Source: Collimonas sp. OK242
GTDB taxonomy: Bacteria; Pseudomonadota; Gammaproteobacteria; Burkholderiales; Burkholderiaceae_D
Reading direction: 5' to 3'
NCBI RefSeq assembly: GCF_900107095.1
Contig: NZ_FNOR01000004.1
Location: forward strand, 124,001 to 188,000
Length of the DNA: 64,000 bases
The notes beneath the pieces were generated by a model. That model had not been told where the DNA came from and did no database searches. It worked only from the letters and a program-made list of their open reading frames with translations. A program made the translations under genes and the position numbers. Position 1 is the first letter of the stretch. Every line of letters begins with the position of its first letter. Of the stretch, positions 11,704-19,591 are shown piece by piece.

Positions 11704-11828
11704 GAGGAAGCTCTGAGTAAGCGTAGCGAGCGGTTCAAGTTCAGGGGGAGAAGCGCAGTCGTACGAAAGTACGATGAGCATCGCAGCCCTGAAATTGAAT
11801 CGCGCAGTAGCTTAGTCAGGGCTTCCTC
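11704..11828. repeat. Imperfect long inverted repeat (hairpin element) between uppP and recQ
   Basis: Left arm 11704-11746 and right arm 11787-11828 pair over about 42 bases with roughly 34 matches, and the ends are GAGGAAGC and GCTTCCTC. The 40-nt centre folds again (TCGTAC-GAAA-GTACGA). The whole element could form one long hairpin. The right arm overlaps the uppP stop codon (11827-11829). It could be a MITE-like or REP-like intergenic element. No transposase or clear target-site duplication is visible. Confidence 0.7.
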
Positions 11829-12699
11829 AGCTAAGGAAGCCGTTATGGACACCGACCAGGAGAAATACTCCCAAAGCGATGCGATAGACGATGAACGGCC
11901 AGGTTGAGAATTTCTCCAGGAATTTCATCAGACCCCAGATCGCGCCAAAAGCCGAAATGCTGGCCACCACCAGACCGAAGATTAGCAACATCCAGGTCTC
12001 CAGCGGCATATGCAAATGGAACAGCACCAGCAACTCTTTCAACCCGGCCAGCGCAATCGCCGGCAAACCGAGCAGGAAGGAGAAGCGCGCCGCTTCTTCG
12101 CGCTTGAAATTAAGGAACAAAGCAGCAGTCAAGGTCGAACCGGAACGCGACACGCCCGGAATCAGCGCACCGACCTGTGCCAGGCCGACGATCACTGCGT
12201 CACGCATACGCATCTCGCCGACGGTGCGGCGATGACGGCAACTGACTTCGGCAAGCGCCAGCAGTACGCCCATGGCGATACAGGCATAGCCGATCACGCT
12301 CAGGCTGCGCAACGGCGAGCCGCAGGCATTCAGCACATGCGACAGGGACAGTCCGGCAATCCCGATCGGGATCGTCGCCAGGATGATCGCCATCCCCAGC
12401 CGGAATGACGGGCTGCTGAAATTGCGTTCACGCACCGCCGCGATGCTGCCGACAGTCACTTCGCGCACATCATGCCAGAAGTAGCTGACCACGGCCGCCA
12501 GCGCCGCCAGCTGCATCGCTGCTGAAAAAGCGGAGCCGGGATCATGCCAGCCGAGTATGGCCGGAACGATGCGCATATGCGCGGTGGAAGAAATCGGCAA
12601 TAGCTCAGAGATCCCCTGAATCACGCCAAGAATCGCAACCTGTAAATAGTCTAGCGATGCAAACCCGATATCGGTACCAGCGGAACATACACTTGCCAC
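11827..12699 (-). CDS. uppP: Undecaprenyl-diphosphatase UppP/BacA
   Basis: Integral membrane phosphatase that recycles undecaprenyl diphosphate for peptidoglycan and O-antigen synthesis. Signature motifs are VIQGISELLPISSTAHMRI near the N-terminus and PGVSRSGSTLTAAL in the middle, with about eight membrane segments. The open frame extends to a TTG at 12723. I place the start at GTG 12699 because AGGAG lies six bases upstream of it (12706-12710), giving 290 residues. The family usually starts closer to the first motif, which supports the shorter form. The 3' end overlaps the hairpin repeat. Confidence 0.92.
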   Translation of the reverse strand: MASVCSAGTDIGFASLDYLQVAILGVIQGISELLPISSTAHMRIVPAILGWHDPGSAFSAAMQLAALAAVVSYFWHDVREVTVGSIAAVRERNFSSPSFRLGMAIILATIPIGIAGLSLSHVLNACGSPLRSLSVIGYACIAMGVLLALAEVSCRHRRTVGEMRMRDAVIVGLAQVGALIPGVSRSGSTLTAALFLNFKREEAARFSFLLGLPAIALAGLKELLVLFHLHMPLETWMLLIFGLVVASISAFGAIWGLMKFLEKFSTWPFIVYRIALGVFLLVGVHNGFLS

Positions 12700-13150
12700 A
12701 ACAATCTCCTGTTCAGGATTCAATGATTACAATTTTTAAAATACCAATGGCTTTTCTTCCGCCTGCCACGCTAGACCAGCCCCATGATGAGCACTTGTAA
12801 CGCGAGAACAATATCCATGCGGCGGGGGAGTAAAAATAGAAAGAAAATCAAGTTCCGGGGCGAATGATACCGCTCCGGCCGTCGTAAAGCTGCGGGATAT
12901 TTCTTAAAAACAGCTGACTATTTTACCGGTTCAACCTAGGGCCGGTAGTTGAACGGGTGCGAGTGTGCATTTTTCCGGCCCTCTGGCTAGGCGCGACGAC
13001 GACGCGGACTGTACTCCGCTAGGAGGAGCAACGACGCCAGCGGGCCGGAAAAATGTGCAATCGCGCCCGTAGCGCTTTCTGCTAAGAGACGAACCTTATG
13101 AAACGAAGCAAAATCAATGTTCATACAACATTCCAAGTGTCAGTGAGCGG
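12700..13150. other. Intergenic region upstream of uppP
   Basis: About 450 bp between two minus-strand genes. It contains a large inverted repeat (12953-13070) and a smaller one just before it (GTTCAAC/GTTGAAC, about 12929-12954). The part next to uppP must carry its promoter, but no convincing -35/-10 pair stands out. No ORF is supported. Confidence 0.5.
12953..13070. repeat. 35-bp inverted repeat enclosing a structured 48-nt spacer
   Basis: Arms 12953-12987 and 13036-13070 match at 30 of 35 positions, with a shared perfect core CATTTTTCCGGCCC. The spacer holds a second small hairpin (GCGGA-CTGTAC-TCCGC) and GACGAC runs. Arms this long and well matched suggest a dispersed intergenic repeat or a mobile element remnant; no coding sequence lies inside. 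Confidence 0.8.
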
Positions 13151-13729
13151 TCAACTGCCGGGCCTAGGTTCGAATGTAACCACCAGGTTTTCGGGCTTGG
13201 TGCCGATTCTTGTCGGCATGAAAGCTACGCCGGCATAACGTAAATCTTCCGGCTTGAAGGTATACAACGGCACCCCGGCCAGCAATTGACGCGCCAGCAA
13301 ATTACCTATCTGCGTCACTTGCGCGGCGTAGGTATCGTCGAGGCCGTTCAGCATCAGACTGTCCAGTTTGGGTTCCAGCAATGTCACGGCATTGTGTGGA
13401 TTATCCAGGGTCAGTACACCTGAGATCGCCATCTTGCCGCTCCATGATTTACCTAGCAGGGGCATGGCGACTGTCACATCGGTTGCCATCGACAGGCGAT
13501 TCTGCTCCGGCGGCAAGCTTAGCAGGGCCTGGCTGGCGGTAATCTCGAACAGGCCCAGATAACGCTGCGAAAACGGCAAACGCTTGTCAACGGATTGCTG
13601 CAGTTTAGCCAACGGAAATTCCACATCGCGCGGTCCGATAAGGGCGGCGCAGGACGATAAGAGCAGTGTAATGCATAGCGCCAACACCGCCGGCATAACC
13701 TTGCCGGAAGTAAAGTTTCTAGATTGCAT
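13151..13729 (-). CDS. DUF1439 (YceB-like) lipoprotein
   Basis: Predicted envelope lipoprotein of 192 residues. The signal sequence ends in the lipobox TLLLSSC with Cys27 as the lipidation site. The mature part opens with FPLAKLQQSVDKRLPFSQRY and ends in a beta-rich domain, both characteristic of the DUF1439/YceB family, whose function is unknown. Length is normal. It is separated from the cysteine-cluster gene upstream by 45 bp, so the two may be co-transcribed. Confidence 0.85.
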   Translation of the reverse strand: MQSRNFTSGKVMPAVLALCITLLLSSCAALIGPRDVEFPLAKLQQSVDKRLPFSQRYLGLFEITASQALLSLPPEQNRLSMATDVTVAMPLLGKSWSGKMAISGVLTLDNPHNAVTLLEPKLDSLMLNGLDDTYAAQVTQIGNLLARQLLAGVPLYTFKPEDLRYAGVAFMPTRIGTKPENLVVTFEPRPGS

Positions 13730-13774
13730 ACGAATTTTTCCTCTTTCTTTTTCCTGCCGATCATTAGACTGACT

Positions 13775-14044
13775 CTAGGCAGCGGTCAAACGTTCCAGCA
13801 TTGCCAGGTAATGCATCGCATGCTCGCGGGAACTGCCGCACATATCCAATGCCGGCTGCAGGCTGGCGCAAACGGCAGGACGATCCGGACTGCCGAAAAT
13901 CCGGCAGAGATTGGCGGGATCCAGCTGAATACAGCGAACGCCCGCCGGCTTGCCGTCGGGCATGCCAGGGATAGGCGACGAGATCGACGGTGCGGTACAG
14001 CATGCGCCGCAATCGGGACGGCAAGTGATGCCTGGCGTACTCAA
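13775..14044 (-). CDS. YkgJ-family cysteine cluster protein
   Basis: Small protein (89 residues from this start) with CRPDCGACC at its N-terminus and further cysteines in VRCIQL, NLCRIFG, AVCASL and DMCG. This is the pattern of the YkgJ/UPF0153 family, thought to bind zinc or an iron-sulfur centre; function unknown. The open frame extends up to a TTG at 14134 that follows a G-rich stretch resembling a ribosome site. I prefer the in-frame TTG at 14044 because homologues begin just before the first cysteine motif. The real start is uncertain. No ATG precedes the conserved region. Confidence 0.75.
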   Translation of the reverse strand: MSTPGITCRPDCGACCTAPSISSPIPGMPDGKPAGVRCIQLDPANLCRIFGSPDRPAVCASLQPALDMCGSSREHAMHYLAMLERLTAA

Positions 14045-14215
14045 GCCATACTTTCGACAAGTAATGTATATTTTAAAAACATTTGACGCTCTATAGCATT
14101 GCGGATTGAACCGAAGGCCAGATTCTACTTGCAATCCCCCTCCCTACCCCCAAGTTCTAGGGCCTGTTAACATTCGCCTGGTTTTCTTGACACTCCGGCG
14201 GTTGCCGCTTACATT

Positions 14216-14233
14216 ACTGACTCAAAAGTCAGT
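14216..14233. promoter_or_regulatory. Palindromic operator candidate upstream of TetR-family gene
   Basis: Inverted repeat ACTGACT-CAAA-AGTCAGT lies 34 bp upstream of the TetR-family start at 14268. Size and position suit autoregulation by a TetR dimer. The YkgJ gene on the other strand could share it. Confidence 0.5.
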
Positions 14234-14267
14234 TAATAAATAAGCTAAGTATATTGCCAAGGCATTC

Positions 14268-14927
14268 ATGAACTGCCCTTTCAGCTCCAAACCCCGCTGG
14301 GCCAGACGCAAAGAAGCACGTCCACAGGAATTGCTGGCGGCCGCGCTGGATTTGTTTGTCGAACGCGGCTTTGCCGCCACCCGGCTGGGCGATGTCGCAA
14401 CCCGGGCTGGCGTCTCCAAAGGAACGCTGTATCTGTACTTTGAGAACAAGGAAGAATTGTTCAAGGCAGTGGTGCGCGAAAACATGCTGCCGCTGCTGGA
14501 TGAAGCTGACGACATCATTGGCGGCTACCACGGCTCCAGCGCCGATCTGTTCCGTGACATCATCCTGGTCTGGTGGGAGCGTATCGGCGCCACCAAACTG
14601 GCCGGGATCACCAAACTGATGATGGCCGAATCGGGCAATTTTCCCGAACTGGCGACCTTCCATCGCGAAGAAGTCAGCATGCGCGGCAACGCCATGCTGG
14701 TGCGCCTGCTGCAGCGTGGCATCGAGCGCGGCGAATTTCGTGCGATCGATGTCCACCAGACCGCCAATGTACTGGTCGCGCCGGTCATCATGCTGATGAT
14801 GTGGCAGCAACCTCTCAATCCCTGCCACGTCGAAGCCGTCAACCCGGAAACTTATCTGAACAGTTTTATCGACCTCTGCCTGCATGGCTTGCTTAGCCGG
14901 CCCATGCCTGCTCCAGCCGAACTATGA
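14268..14927 (+). CDS. TetR/AcrR-family transcriptional regulator
   Basis: DNA-binding repressor of 219 residues. The N-terminal helix-turn-helix lies at about residues 39-58 (RLGDVATRAGVSKGTLYLYF), followed by a variable ligand-binding helical domain. The ligand and targets are unknown. The gene is preceded by a palindrome likely to be its own operator and followed by a strong palindromic hairpin. The next genes downstream (isoaspartyl methyltransferase, rhodanese, TolC) start 136 bp on, beyond that hairpin, so it need not control them. An RND pump starts 3 kb away but has its own divergent AcrR-type regulator. Confidence 0.9.
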   Translation: MNCPFSSKPRWARRKEARPQELLAAALDLFVERGFAATRLGDVATRAGVSKGTLYLYFENKEELFKAVVRENMLPLLDEADDIIGGYHGSSADLFRDIILVWWERIGATKLAGITKLMMAESGNFPELATFHREEVSMRGNAMLVRLLQRGIERGEFRAIDVHQTANVLVAPVIMLMMWQQPLNPCHVEAVNPETYLNSFIDLCLHGLLSRPMPAPAEL

Positions 14928-14950
14928 GTAAGCGCAGACCCTTCTTGCAT

Positions 14951-14980
14951 GCGATCCCAGGCTGCGCAGCCTGGGATCGC
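14951..14980. terminator. Perfect 30-bp palindrome after the TetR gene
   Basis: Two 15-bp arms (GCGATCCCAGGCTGC and its exact complement) with no spacer, 23 bp beyond the stop codon at 14927. It would fold as a very stable hairpin. A U tract is missing, so it is either a weak terminator or a transcript-end stabiliser. Confidence 0.55.
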
Positions 14981-15063
14981 TGTATTTACCGTACCGCGCA
15001 ATAGGTTTTTGAGGGTGGCCTTTGATAGAATGAGCCCTTTATTTTCACTACCGAGCCTTAACC

Positions 15064-15723
15064 ATGAATATCGAACAAGCCCGCTTCAACATGATCGAAC
15101 AGCAAATTCGCCCTTGGAATGTGCTGGACCTGGACGTTCTGGAGCTGCTCACGGTAGTACGGCGTGAAGAATTCGTTCCAGCCGCGTACAAGAGCCTGGC
15201 GTTTTCCGACACTGAAATCCCCCTGCCAGGCGGCGAAAACATGCTGGCGCCTAAGATTGAAGCACGTCTGCTGCAAGAAGCTGCCGTAAAGAAACATGAG
15301 CAAGTGCTGGAAATCGGCGCCGGCTCCGGTTACATGGCCGCGTTGCTGTGCTACAAGGCCCGGCATGTTACGACGGTTGAAATCGATCCCGAGCTGAAAG
15401 CATTGGCGGCAAACAACCTGGCTGCCTACGGCATCACCAATGTCGAGGTTGCACTGGGCAACGGCGCCCAAGGCTGGGACCAGAGCGAAACCAAGAGCTA
15501 CGACGCGATCGTGATCTCCGGTTCGCTCGCCGCCCTGCCGGACGCTTTCCTCAAGCAGCTCAATGTCGGCGGCCGGATTGTGGCAATCCTCGGCGAAGCG
15601 CCGGTGATGACGGCACAAATCATTACCCGCACTTCTGAAAGCAACTACAGCGCGCGCCATCTGTTTGAAACCGATGTCAAGCCGTTGCGTGAAGCCGCCG
15701 TTCATTCCCACTTCAAGTTTTAA
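15064..15723 (+). CDS. Protein-L-isoaspartate O-methyltransferase family protein
   Basis: SAM-dependent methyltransferase of 219 residues in the PCMT family, which methylates isoaspartyl residues in damaged proteins. The SAM-binding motif VLEIGAGSGY is at 81-90, followed by VTTVEIDPEL. The N-terminus (RFNMIEQQIRPW) matches the subgroup common in Betaproteobacteria next to tolC. That subgroup diverges from classical Pcm, so repair activity is a family-based guess. The stop is 8 bp before the rhodanese gene, indicating co-transcription. Confidence 0.85.
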   Translation: MNIEQARFNMIEQQIRPWNVLDLDVLELLTVVRREEFVPAAYKSLAFSDTEIPLPGGENMLAPKIEARLLQEAAVKKHEQVLEIGAGSGYMAALLCYKARHVTTVEIDPELKALAANNLAAYGITNVEVALGNGAQGWDQSETKSYDAIVISGSLAALPDAFLKQLNVGGRIVAILGEAPVMTAQIITRTSESNYSARHLFETDVKPLREAAVHSHFKF

Positions 15724-15731
15724 GCCAGCGC

Positions 15732-16055
15732 ATGCAACATCTCACAGCCTCAGAACTGGCCGCCTGGATCGCCGATCCGCAACGTCCGACGCCATTGTTG
15801 CTGGATGTGCGCGAACCGTGGGAATACGAGACTTGCCACATAGATGCAGTGCGGCTGATGCCGATGCAAACGGTGCCCGCGCATCTGCATGACCTGGAAG
15901 AGGATCAGGCGATCGTCTGCATCTGCCATCACGGCGCGCGCAGCATGCAGGTCGCGGCTTTTCTCGAGCGTCACGGATTTTCTGCCGTCAGCAACCTGAC
16001 CGGTGGCATCCATGCATGGGCGCAGCAGGTGGACCCAGGGATGCCGACCTACTAG
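15732..16055 (+). CDS. Single-domain rhodanese-like sulfurtransferase
   Basis: Small cytosolic protein of 107 residues. The active-site loop is ICHHGARS with Cys65 as the persulfide-carrying residue, and the conserved LLLDVREPWEYETCHI segment lies at about 22-37. It is closest to GlpE/PspE-like single-domain rhodaneses. The sulfur acceptor is unknown. It is the middle gene of an apparent operon with the methyltransferase and tolC. Confidence 0.9.
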   Translation: MQHLTASELAAWIADPQRPTPLLLDVREPWEYETCHIDAVRLMPMQTVPAHLHDLEEDQAIVCICHHGARSMQVAAFLERHGFSAVSNLTGGIHAWAQQVDPGMPTY

Positions 16056-16116
16056 ACATAGGCACACCGACATATAGATATATGGATCGACCTGCCGCAC
16101 TGTTCCGGAGAGTGTA

Positions 16117-17418
16117 ATGCGCAATACCCTGATGGCTTCGTTGGTCGCTAGCGCATTGCTGGCCGTGAATGCGCAAGCAGTCGATCTGGTACAGACGTAT
16201 CAGCAAGCGTTGGCCAACGATCCCTCGTATACCAGCGCGCGCTATGCGCTGAGCGCCAACAACGAAGCTGGTGTACAGGGCCGCGCCGGCCTGTTGCCGA
16301 CGGTCGGCTTCGGCGGCAATTACAGCCGTGCCGGGGAATCCTGGAAGACCGTCACCAACAATTACAGCTTGCAGCTGACCCAGCCGCTGTTTCGTCCGGC
16401 CTATTGGCAGCAATACCAGGAAGGCAAATTATCGGTGGCCGCCGGCGAAGTCCGATTTGCCCAGGCTCAGCAGGATTTGATATTGCGCGTCAGCCAGGCT
16501 TATTTTGACATCTTGACGGCGCAAGACGTTTTGGCATCTCTGCAAGCCCAGGAAAGTGCGATTGCCGAGCAGCTGGCTTCCGCCAAACGCAATTTCGACG
16601 TCGGCACCGCTACCATTACCGATACCAACGAGGCGCAAGCCAGCTACGATCTGGTGATCGCGCAGGAAATCGCGGCCAAAAACAATCTGGAAGTCGGCCG
16701 CAACGTGCTGCAACAGATTATCGGCAAGCCGCCGGCGCCGCTGGCGACCTTGCGCCCCGGTGTCCAGCTGAGCGCGCCGCAACCGGCGGCGATTGAAAAC
16801 TGGGTCAGCAGCGCCGAGCAACAGAATTTCGGTGTGATCGGCCAGGAAATTGCGCTGGATACGGCGCAGCATGAGATCAAGAAAAGCCGTGCCGGCCATC
16901 TGCCTACGGTCGATCTGGTGGCTAGCCGCACGCATTCGGATGTCAGCGGCAGCCCTATTCCTTTTTACAATATCTCGCAAATGTCCAACTCGATCGGCGT
17001 GCAATGGACCATTCCCTTGTATGCCGGCGGCGCTGTCAACAGCAGCGTGCGGCAGGCGGTGGCGCTGGAAGACAAGGCGCGTTCCGATCTTGAAAATGCG
17101 CGCAGAACCGCGGCGCTAAATGCGCGCCAGGCCTTTCTCGGCGTCAGCAGCGGTTTGGCGCAGATCAAGGCGTTGGAGGCCGCGGAGATTTCCAGCCAGT
17201 CATCGCTGGATTCGAATCGGCTGGGTTACCAGGTTGGCGTGCGCATCAATATCGATGTACTGAACGCGCAACAGCAATTGTTTTCCACTCGCAGGGATTT
17301 GGCAAAGGCGCGTTACGATACGCTGATGAACAGCCTGAAACTCAAGTCAGCGGTGGGCACTTTGAAAGAAGAAGATCTGCAGCAGATTAATGCCTTGCTG
17401 GCGCCTGCGGTGTATTAA
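16117..17418 (+). CDS. tolC: TolC-family outer membrane efflux channel
   Basis: Outer-membrane channel of 433 residues serving type I secretion and tripartite pumps. Residues 1-22 are a signal peptide ending in AQA. The mature protein has the duplicated helical-hairpin repeats of the TolC family (LVQTYQQALANDPSY; VLNAQQQLFSTRRDLAKARY) and lacks a lipobox, unlike the NodT-type channel at 22.7 kb. Length fits classical TolC. It is the last gene after the methyltransferase and rhodanese, with a 61-bp gap, and is convergent with the AcrR-type gene. Confidence 0.92.
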   Translation: MRNTLMASLVASALLAVNAQAVDLVQTYQQALANDPSYTSARYALSANNEAGVQGRAGLLPTVGFGGNYSRAGESWKTVTNNYSLQLTQPLFRPAYWQQYQEGKLSVAAGEVRFAQAQQDLILRVSQAYFDILTAQDVLASLQAQESAIAEQLASAKRNFDVGTATITDTNEAQASYDLVIAQEIAAKNNLEVGRNVLQQIIGKPPAPLATLRPGVQLSAPQPAAIENWVSSAEQQNFGVIGQEIALDTAQHEIKKSRAGHLPTVDLVASRTHSDVSGSPIPFYNISQMSNSIGVQWTIPLYAGGAVNSSVRQAVALEDKARSDLENARRTAALNARQAFLGVSSGLAQIKALEAAEISSQSSLDSNRLGYQVGVRINIDVLNAQQQLFSTRRDLAKARYDTLMNSLKLKSAVGTLKEEDLQQINALLAPAVY

Positions 17419-17472
17419 GAAAGATAATTGATACCGATGCCGCCAAGCAATGACTTGACCGGCGCCGGCCGG

Positions 17473-18108
17473 CTATATTTTCCGTAATGGCGGTGCGGTT
17501 TCCAGCATATAGATACATAAATCTACCAGTCTTTCGGTATGCGCTCCCAGATCAAAGCTGTCCGGTTTAAACAACCAGTTATCCAGGAATCCTGACAGCA
17601 GTGCCTGCACCGATACAGCACCCAATTCGGTGTCCAGATTACGCGGCAACTGGCCCTTGGCGACAGCGTAGCGCAGAATGCGCTGGATATTCATCCGGCC
17701 CTTTATAAAGCATTCCTGCTGACGCATATAAATAGGATCTTCAGGATCGACAAATTCGCATTTATTTAAAATGATGTCGAAAATCTTGCGCGTCTGCGGA
17801 TTGTGCACCGCTTCTTCCAGTGCAAACAGACACCAGCTACGGAACTGACCCAGCGGATCTACAGCACTCTCGTCGGCGCTGTTGGTGATCAGGGCTTCCA
17901 TCGGCAAGCGAAACTGCTCGCACATGGCGTCGAATAAATCGCTCTTGTTCTTGAAATGCCAATAAATCGCACCGCGTGTTACCCCTGCGGCGCTGGCTAC
18001 ATCAGCCAGCGATGTTTGTGACACGCCGCGGGTATGAAACACGTCGACAGCAGCATCCAAAATGCGGCTGCGCGTCTCCAGTGCTTCTTCTTTGGTACTT
18101 CTAGCCAT
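17473..18108 (-). CDS. AcrR/TtgR-type TetR-family repressor of the adjacent RND pump
   Basis: DNA-binding repressor of 211 residues. The helix-turn-helix lies at 34-52 (SLADVASAAGVTRGAIYWHF), with the typical AcrR opening ARSTKEEALETRSRILDAA and a conserved C-terminal ligand-binding region. It is transcribed divergently from the acrA-acrB-oprM operon, and an AcrR-like palindrome lies between them. This is the standard arrangement for local repression relieved by pump substrates. Confidence 0.92.
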   Translation of the reverse strand: MARSTKEEALETRSRILDAAVDVFHTRGVSQTSLADVASAAGVTRGAIYWHFKNKSDLFDAMCEQFRLPMEALITNSADESAVDPLGQFRSWCLFALEEAVHNPQTRKIFDIILNKCEFVDPEDPIYMRQQECFIKGRMNIQRILRYAVAKGQLPRNLDTELGAVSVQALLSGFLDNWLFKPDSFDLGAHTERLVDLCIYMLETAPPLRKI

Positions 18109-18203
18109 TTTGAGCCGACCTCCAAACTGTTAGGATACTTTGCATGTTTTTGTGCATCTGCAGCAAATAATTAAACGGCAACAAACCGCAACATATGCAA
18201 AAC

Positions 18204-18221
18204 ACATACATTCATGTATGT
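18204..18221. promoter_or_regulatory. AcrR-like operator between the repressor and the RND operon
   Basis: Perfect inverted repeat ACATACAT-TC-ATGTATGT, extended by a further TATGT on the right. It closely resembles the half-sites of the E. coli AcrR box (TACATACAT/ATGTATGTA). It sits 96 bp upstream of the repressor gene and 163 bp upstream of the pump gene. Confidence 0.75.
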
Positions 18222-18383
18222 ATGTATAATAGCAGGATTCCGGCTGTCCCACCCGCTTTCAGGCAATGCATCCGGTGCATCAAAGCAATTACTTATATAT
18301 CCTATGTCATTTCCAGAAGCAGAGTTACCTGTCAGATTTGCAGTCTTTCCTCAGTCTTTCTTCAATTACCGTGCGAGAATTTT

Positions 18384-19580
18384 ATGAATTCAGTTAGCTC
18401 CATCAATCGTCTCACGCGTATCACCCTGGCTATCGCGGTATTGTCCGCTGTCGCCGCCTGTGGCAAAAAACCTGACGCCCAGGGCGCGCCGCCGCCAGCC
18501 GGTGTTTCCTTCATCACCATCGCGCCAGAACGCCTGGCCCTCACGACTGAATTGCCGGGTCGGCTGGAATCTACCCGTATCGCTCAAATCGGCGCACGCG
18601 CAGCCGGCATCGTGCTCAAGCGCGACTTCCGCGAAGGCAGCGATGTGAAAGCCGGTCAAACCTTGTATCAGATTGATCCGGCGCCATTGCGGGCCGCTTA
18701 CGACAGTGCGCAAGCATCATTGGCTAGAGCCGAAGCAAATCTGACTACTGCAACGTTGAAAGCGCAACGCTATAAGCCACTGGTGGAAGTCAACGCCGTC
18801 AGCAAGCAGGAGTATGACGACACCGTTGCGGCGCAGAAGCAAGCTGCGGCAGATGTTGCATCGGCCAAGGCCGCCCGCCAGACCGCCAGCCTCAATCTCG
18901 GTTACGCGACTGTGACCTCGCCAATTTCCGGCCGCATCGGCAAGGCATTGGTTACCGAGGGCGCGCTGGTAGGTCAAGGTGAAGTGACTCAACTGGCAGT
19001 CGTGCAGCAAATCGATCCGATCTACGTCAACCTGACCCAGTCCAGCACCGACATTCTCAAACTGCAGCAAGCAATGAAGAGCGGCCAGTTGCAAAGCGCC
19101 GGTCAAGGGCAGGCTAAGGTGACGCTGGTGACCGAAGATGGCCGCCCTTATCCGCAATCGGGCAAATTGCTGTTTTCCGATTTGACGGTTGACGCCAACA
19201 CTGGCGCAGTCACCTTGCGCGCAGAATTCCCGAACCCTGATCACAGCCTGTTGCCGGGCATGTACGTGCGCGCCAAGCTGGAACAGGCAGTTAACGCTTC
19301 TGCCTTGACAGTGCCGCAACAAGCCGTGCAGCGTGACCTCAACGGTTCTTCGGTATTTGTTGTCGGCTCCGACAACAAGGTGGCGGTACGTCCGGTTACG
19401 GCCGATGTTGCGCAAGGCGATAAATGGATCGTCAGCGACGGCTTGAAAGCCGGCGACAAGGTGATCGTCGAAGGCATGCAAAAGGTCAAGCCGGGCGCGG
19501 TGGTGAAACCAACGCCATGGAACCCGACTGCTGCCGCTACCGCCGCGGCCGCAGCTCCAGCTGCCTCAACTGCTAAATAA
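18384..19580 (+). CDS. acrA: RND efflux periplasmic adaptor (membrane fusion lipoprotein), AcrA type
   Basis: Periplasmic adaptor that links the inner-membrane pump to the outer-membrane channel. From ATG 18384 the protein has 398 residues, with the lipobox SAVAAC and Cys26 as the lipidation site. A lipoyl/barrel-sandwich half (RAAGIVLKRDFREGSDVKAG), a coiled-coil hairpin (about 105-165) and the second lipoyl half (TSPISGRIGKALVTEGALVG) follow in order. The open frame reaches back to 18195, but that extension crosses the operator and has no signal-like sequence, so the ATG before the lipoprotein signal is chosen. The acrB gene follows after 11 bp. Confidence 0.93.
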   Translation: MNSVSSINRLTRITLAIAVLSAVAACGKKPDAQGAPPPAGVSFITIAPERLALTTELPGRLESTRIAQIGARAAGIVLKRDFREGSDVKAGQTLYQIDPAPLRAAYDSAQASLARAEANLTTATLKAQRYKPLVEVNAVSKQEYDDTVAAQKQAAADVASAKAARQTASLNLGYATVTSPISGRIGKALVTEGALVGQGEVTQLAVVQQIDPIYVNLTQSSTDILKLQQAMKSGQLQSAGQGQAKVTLVTEDGRPYPQSGKLLFSDLTVDANTGAVTLRAEFPNPDHSLLPGMYVRAKLEQAVNASALTVPQQAVQRDLNGSSVFVVGSDNKVAVRPVTADVAQGDKWIVSDGLKAGDKVIVEGMQKVKPGAVVKPTPWNPTAAATAAAAAPAASTAK

Positions 19581-19591
19581 GGAGCCTATTA

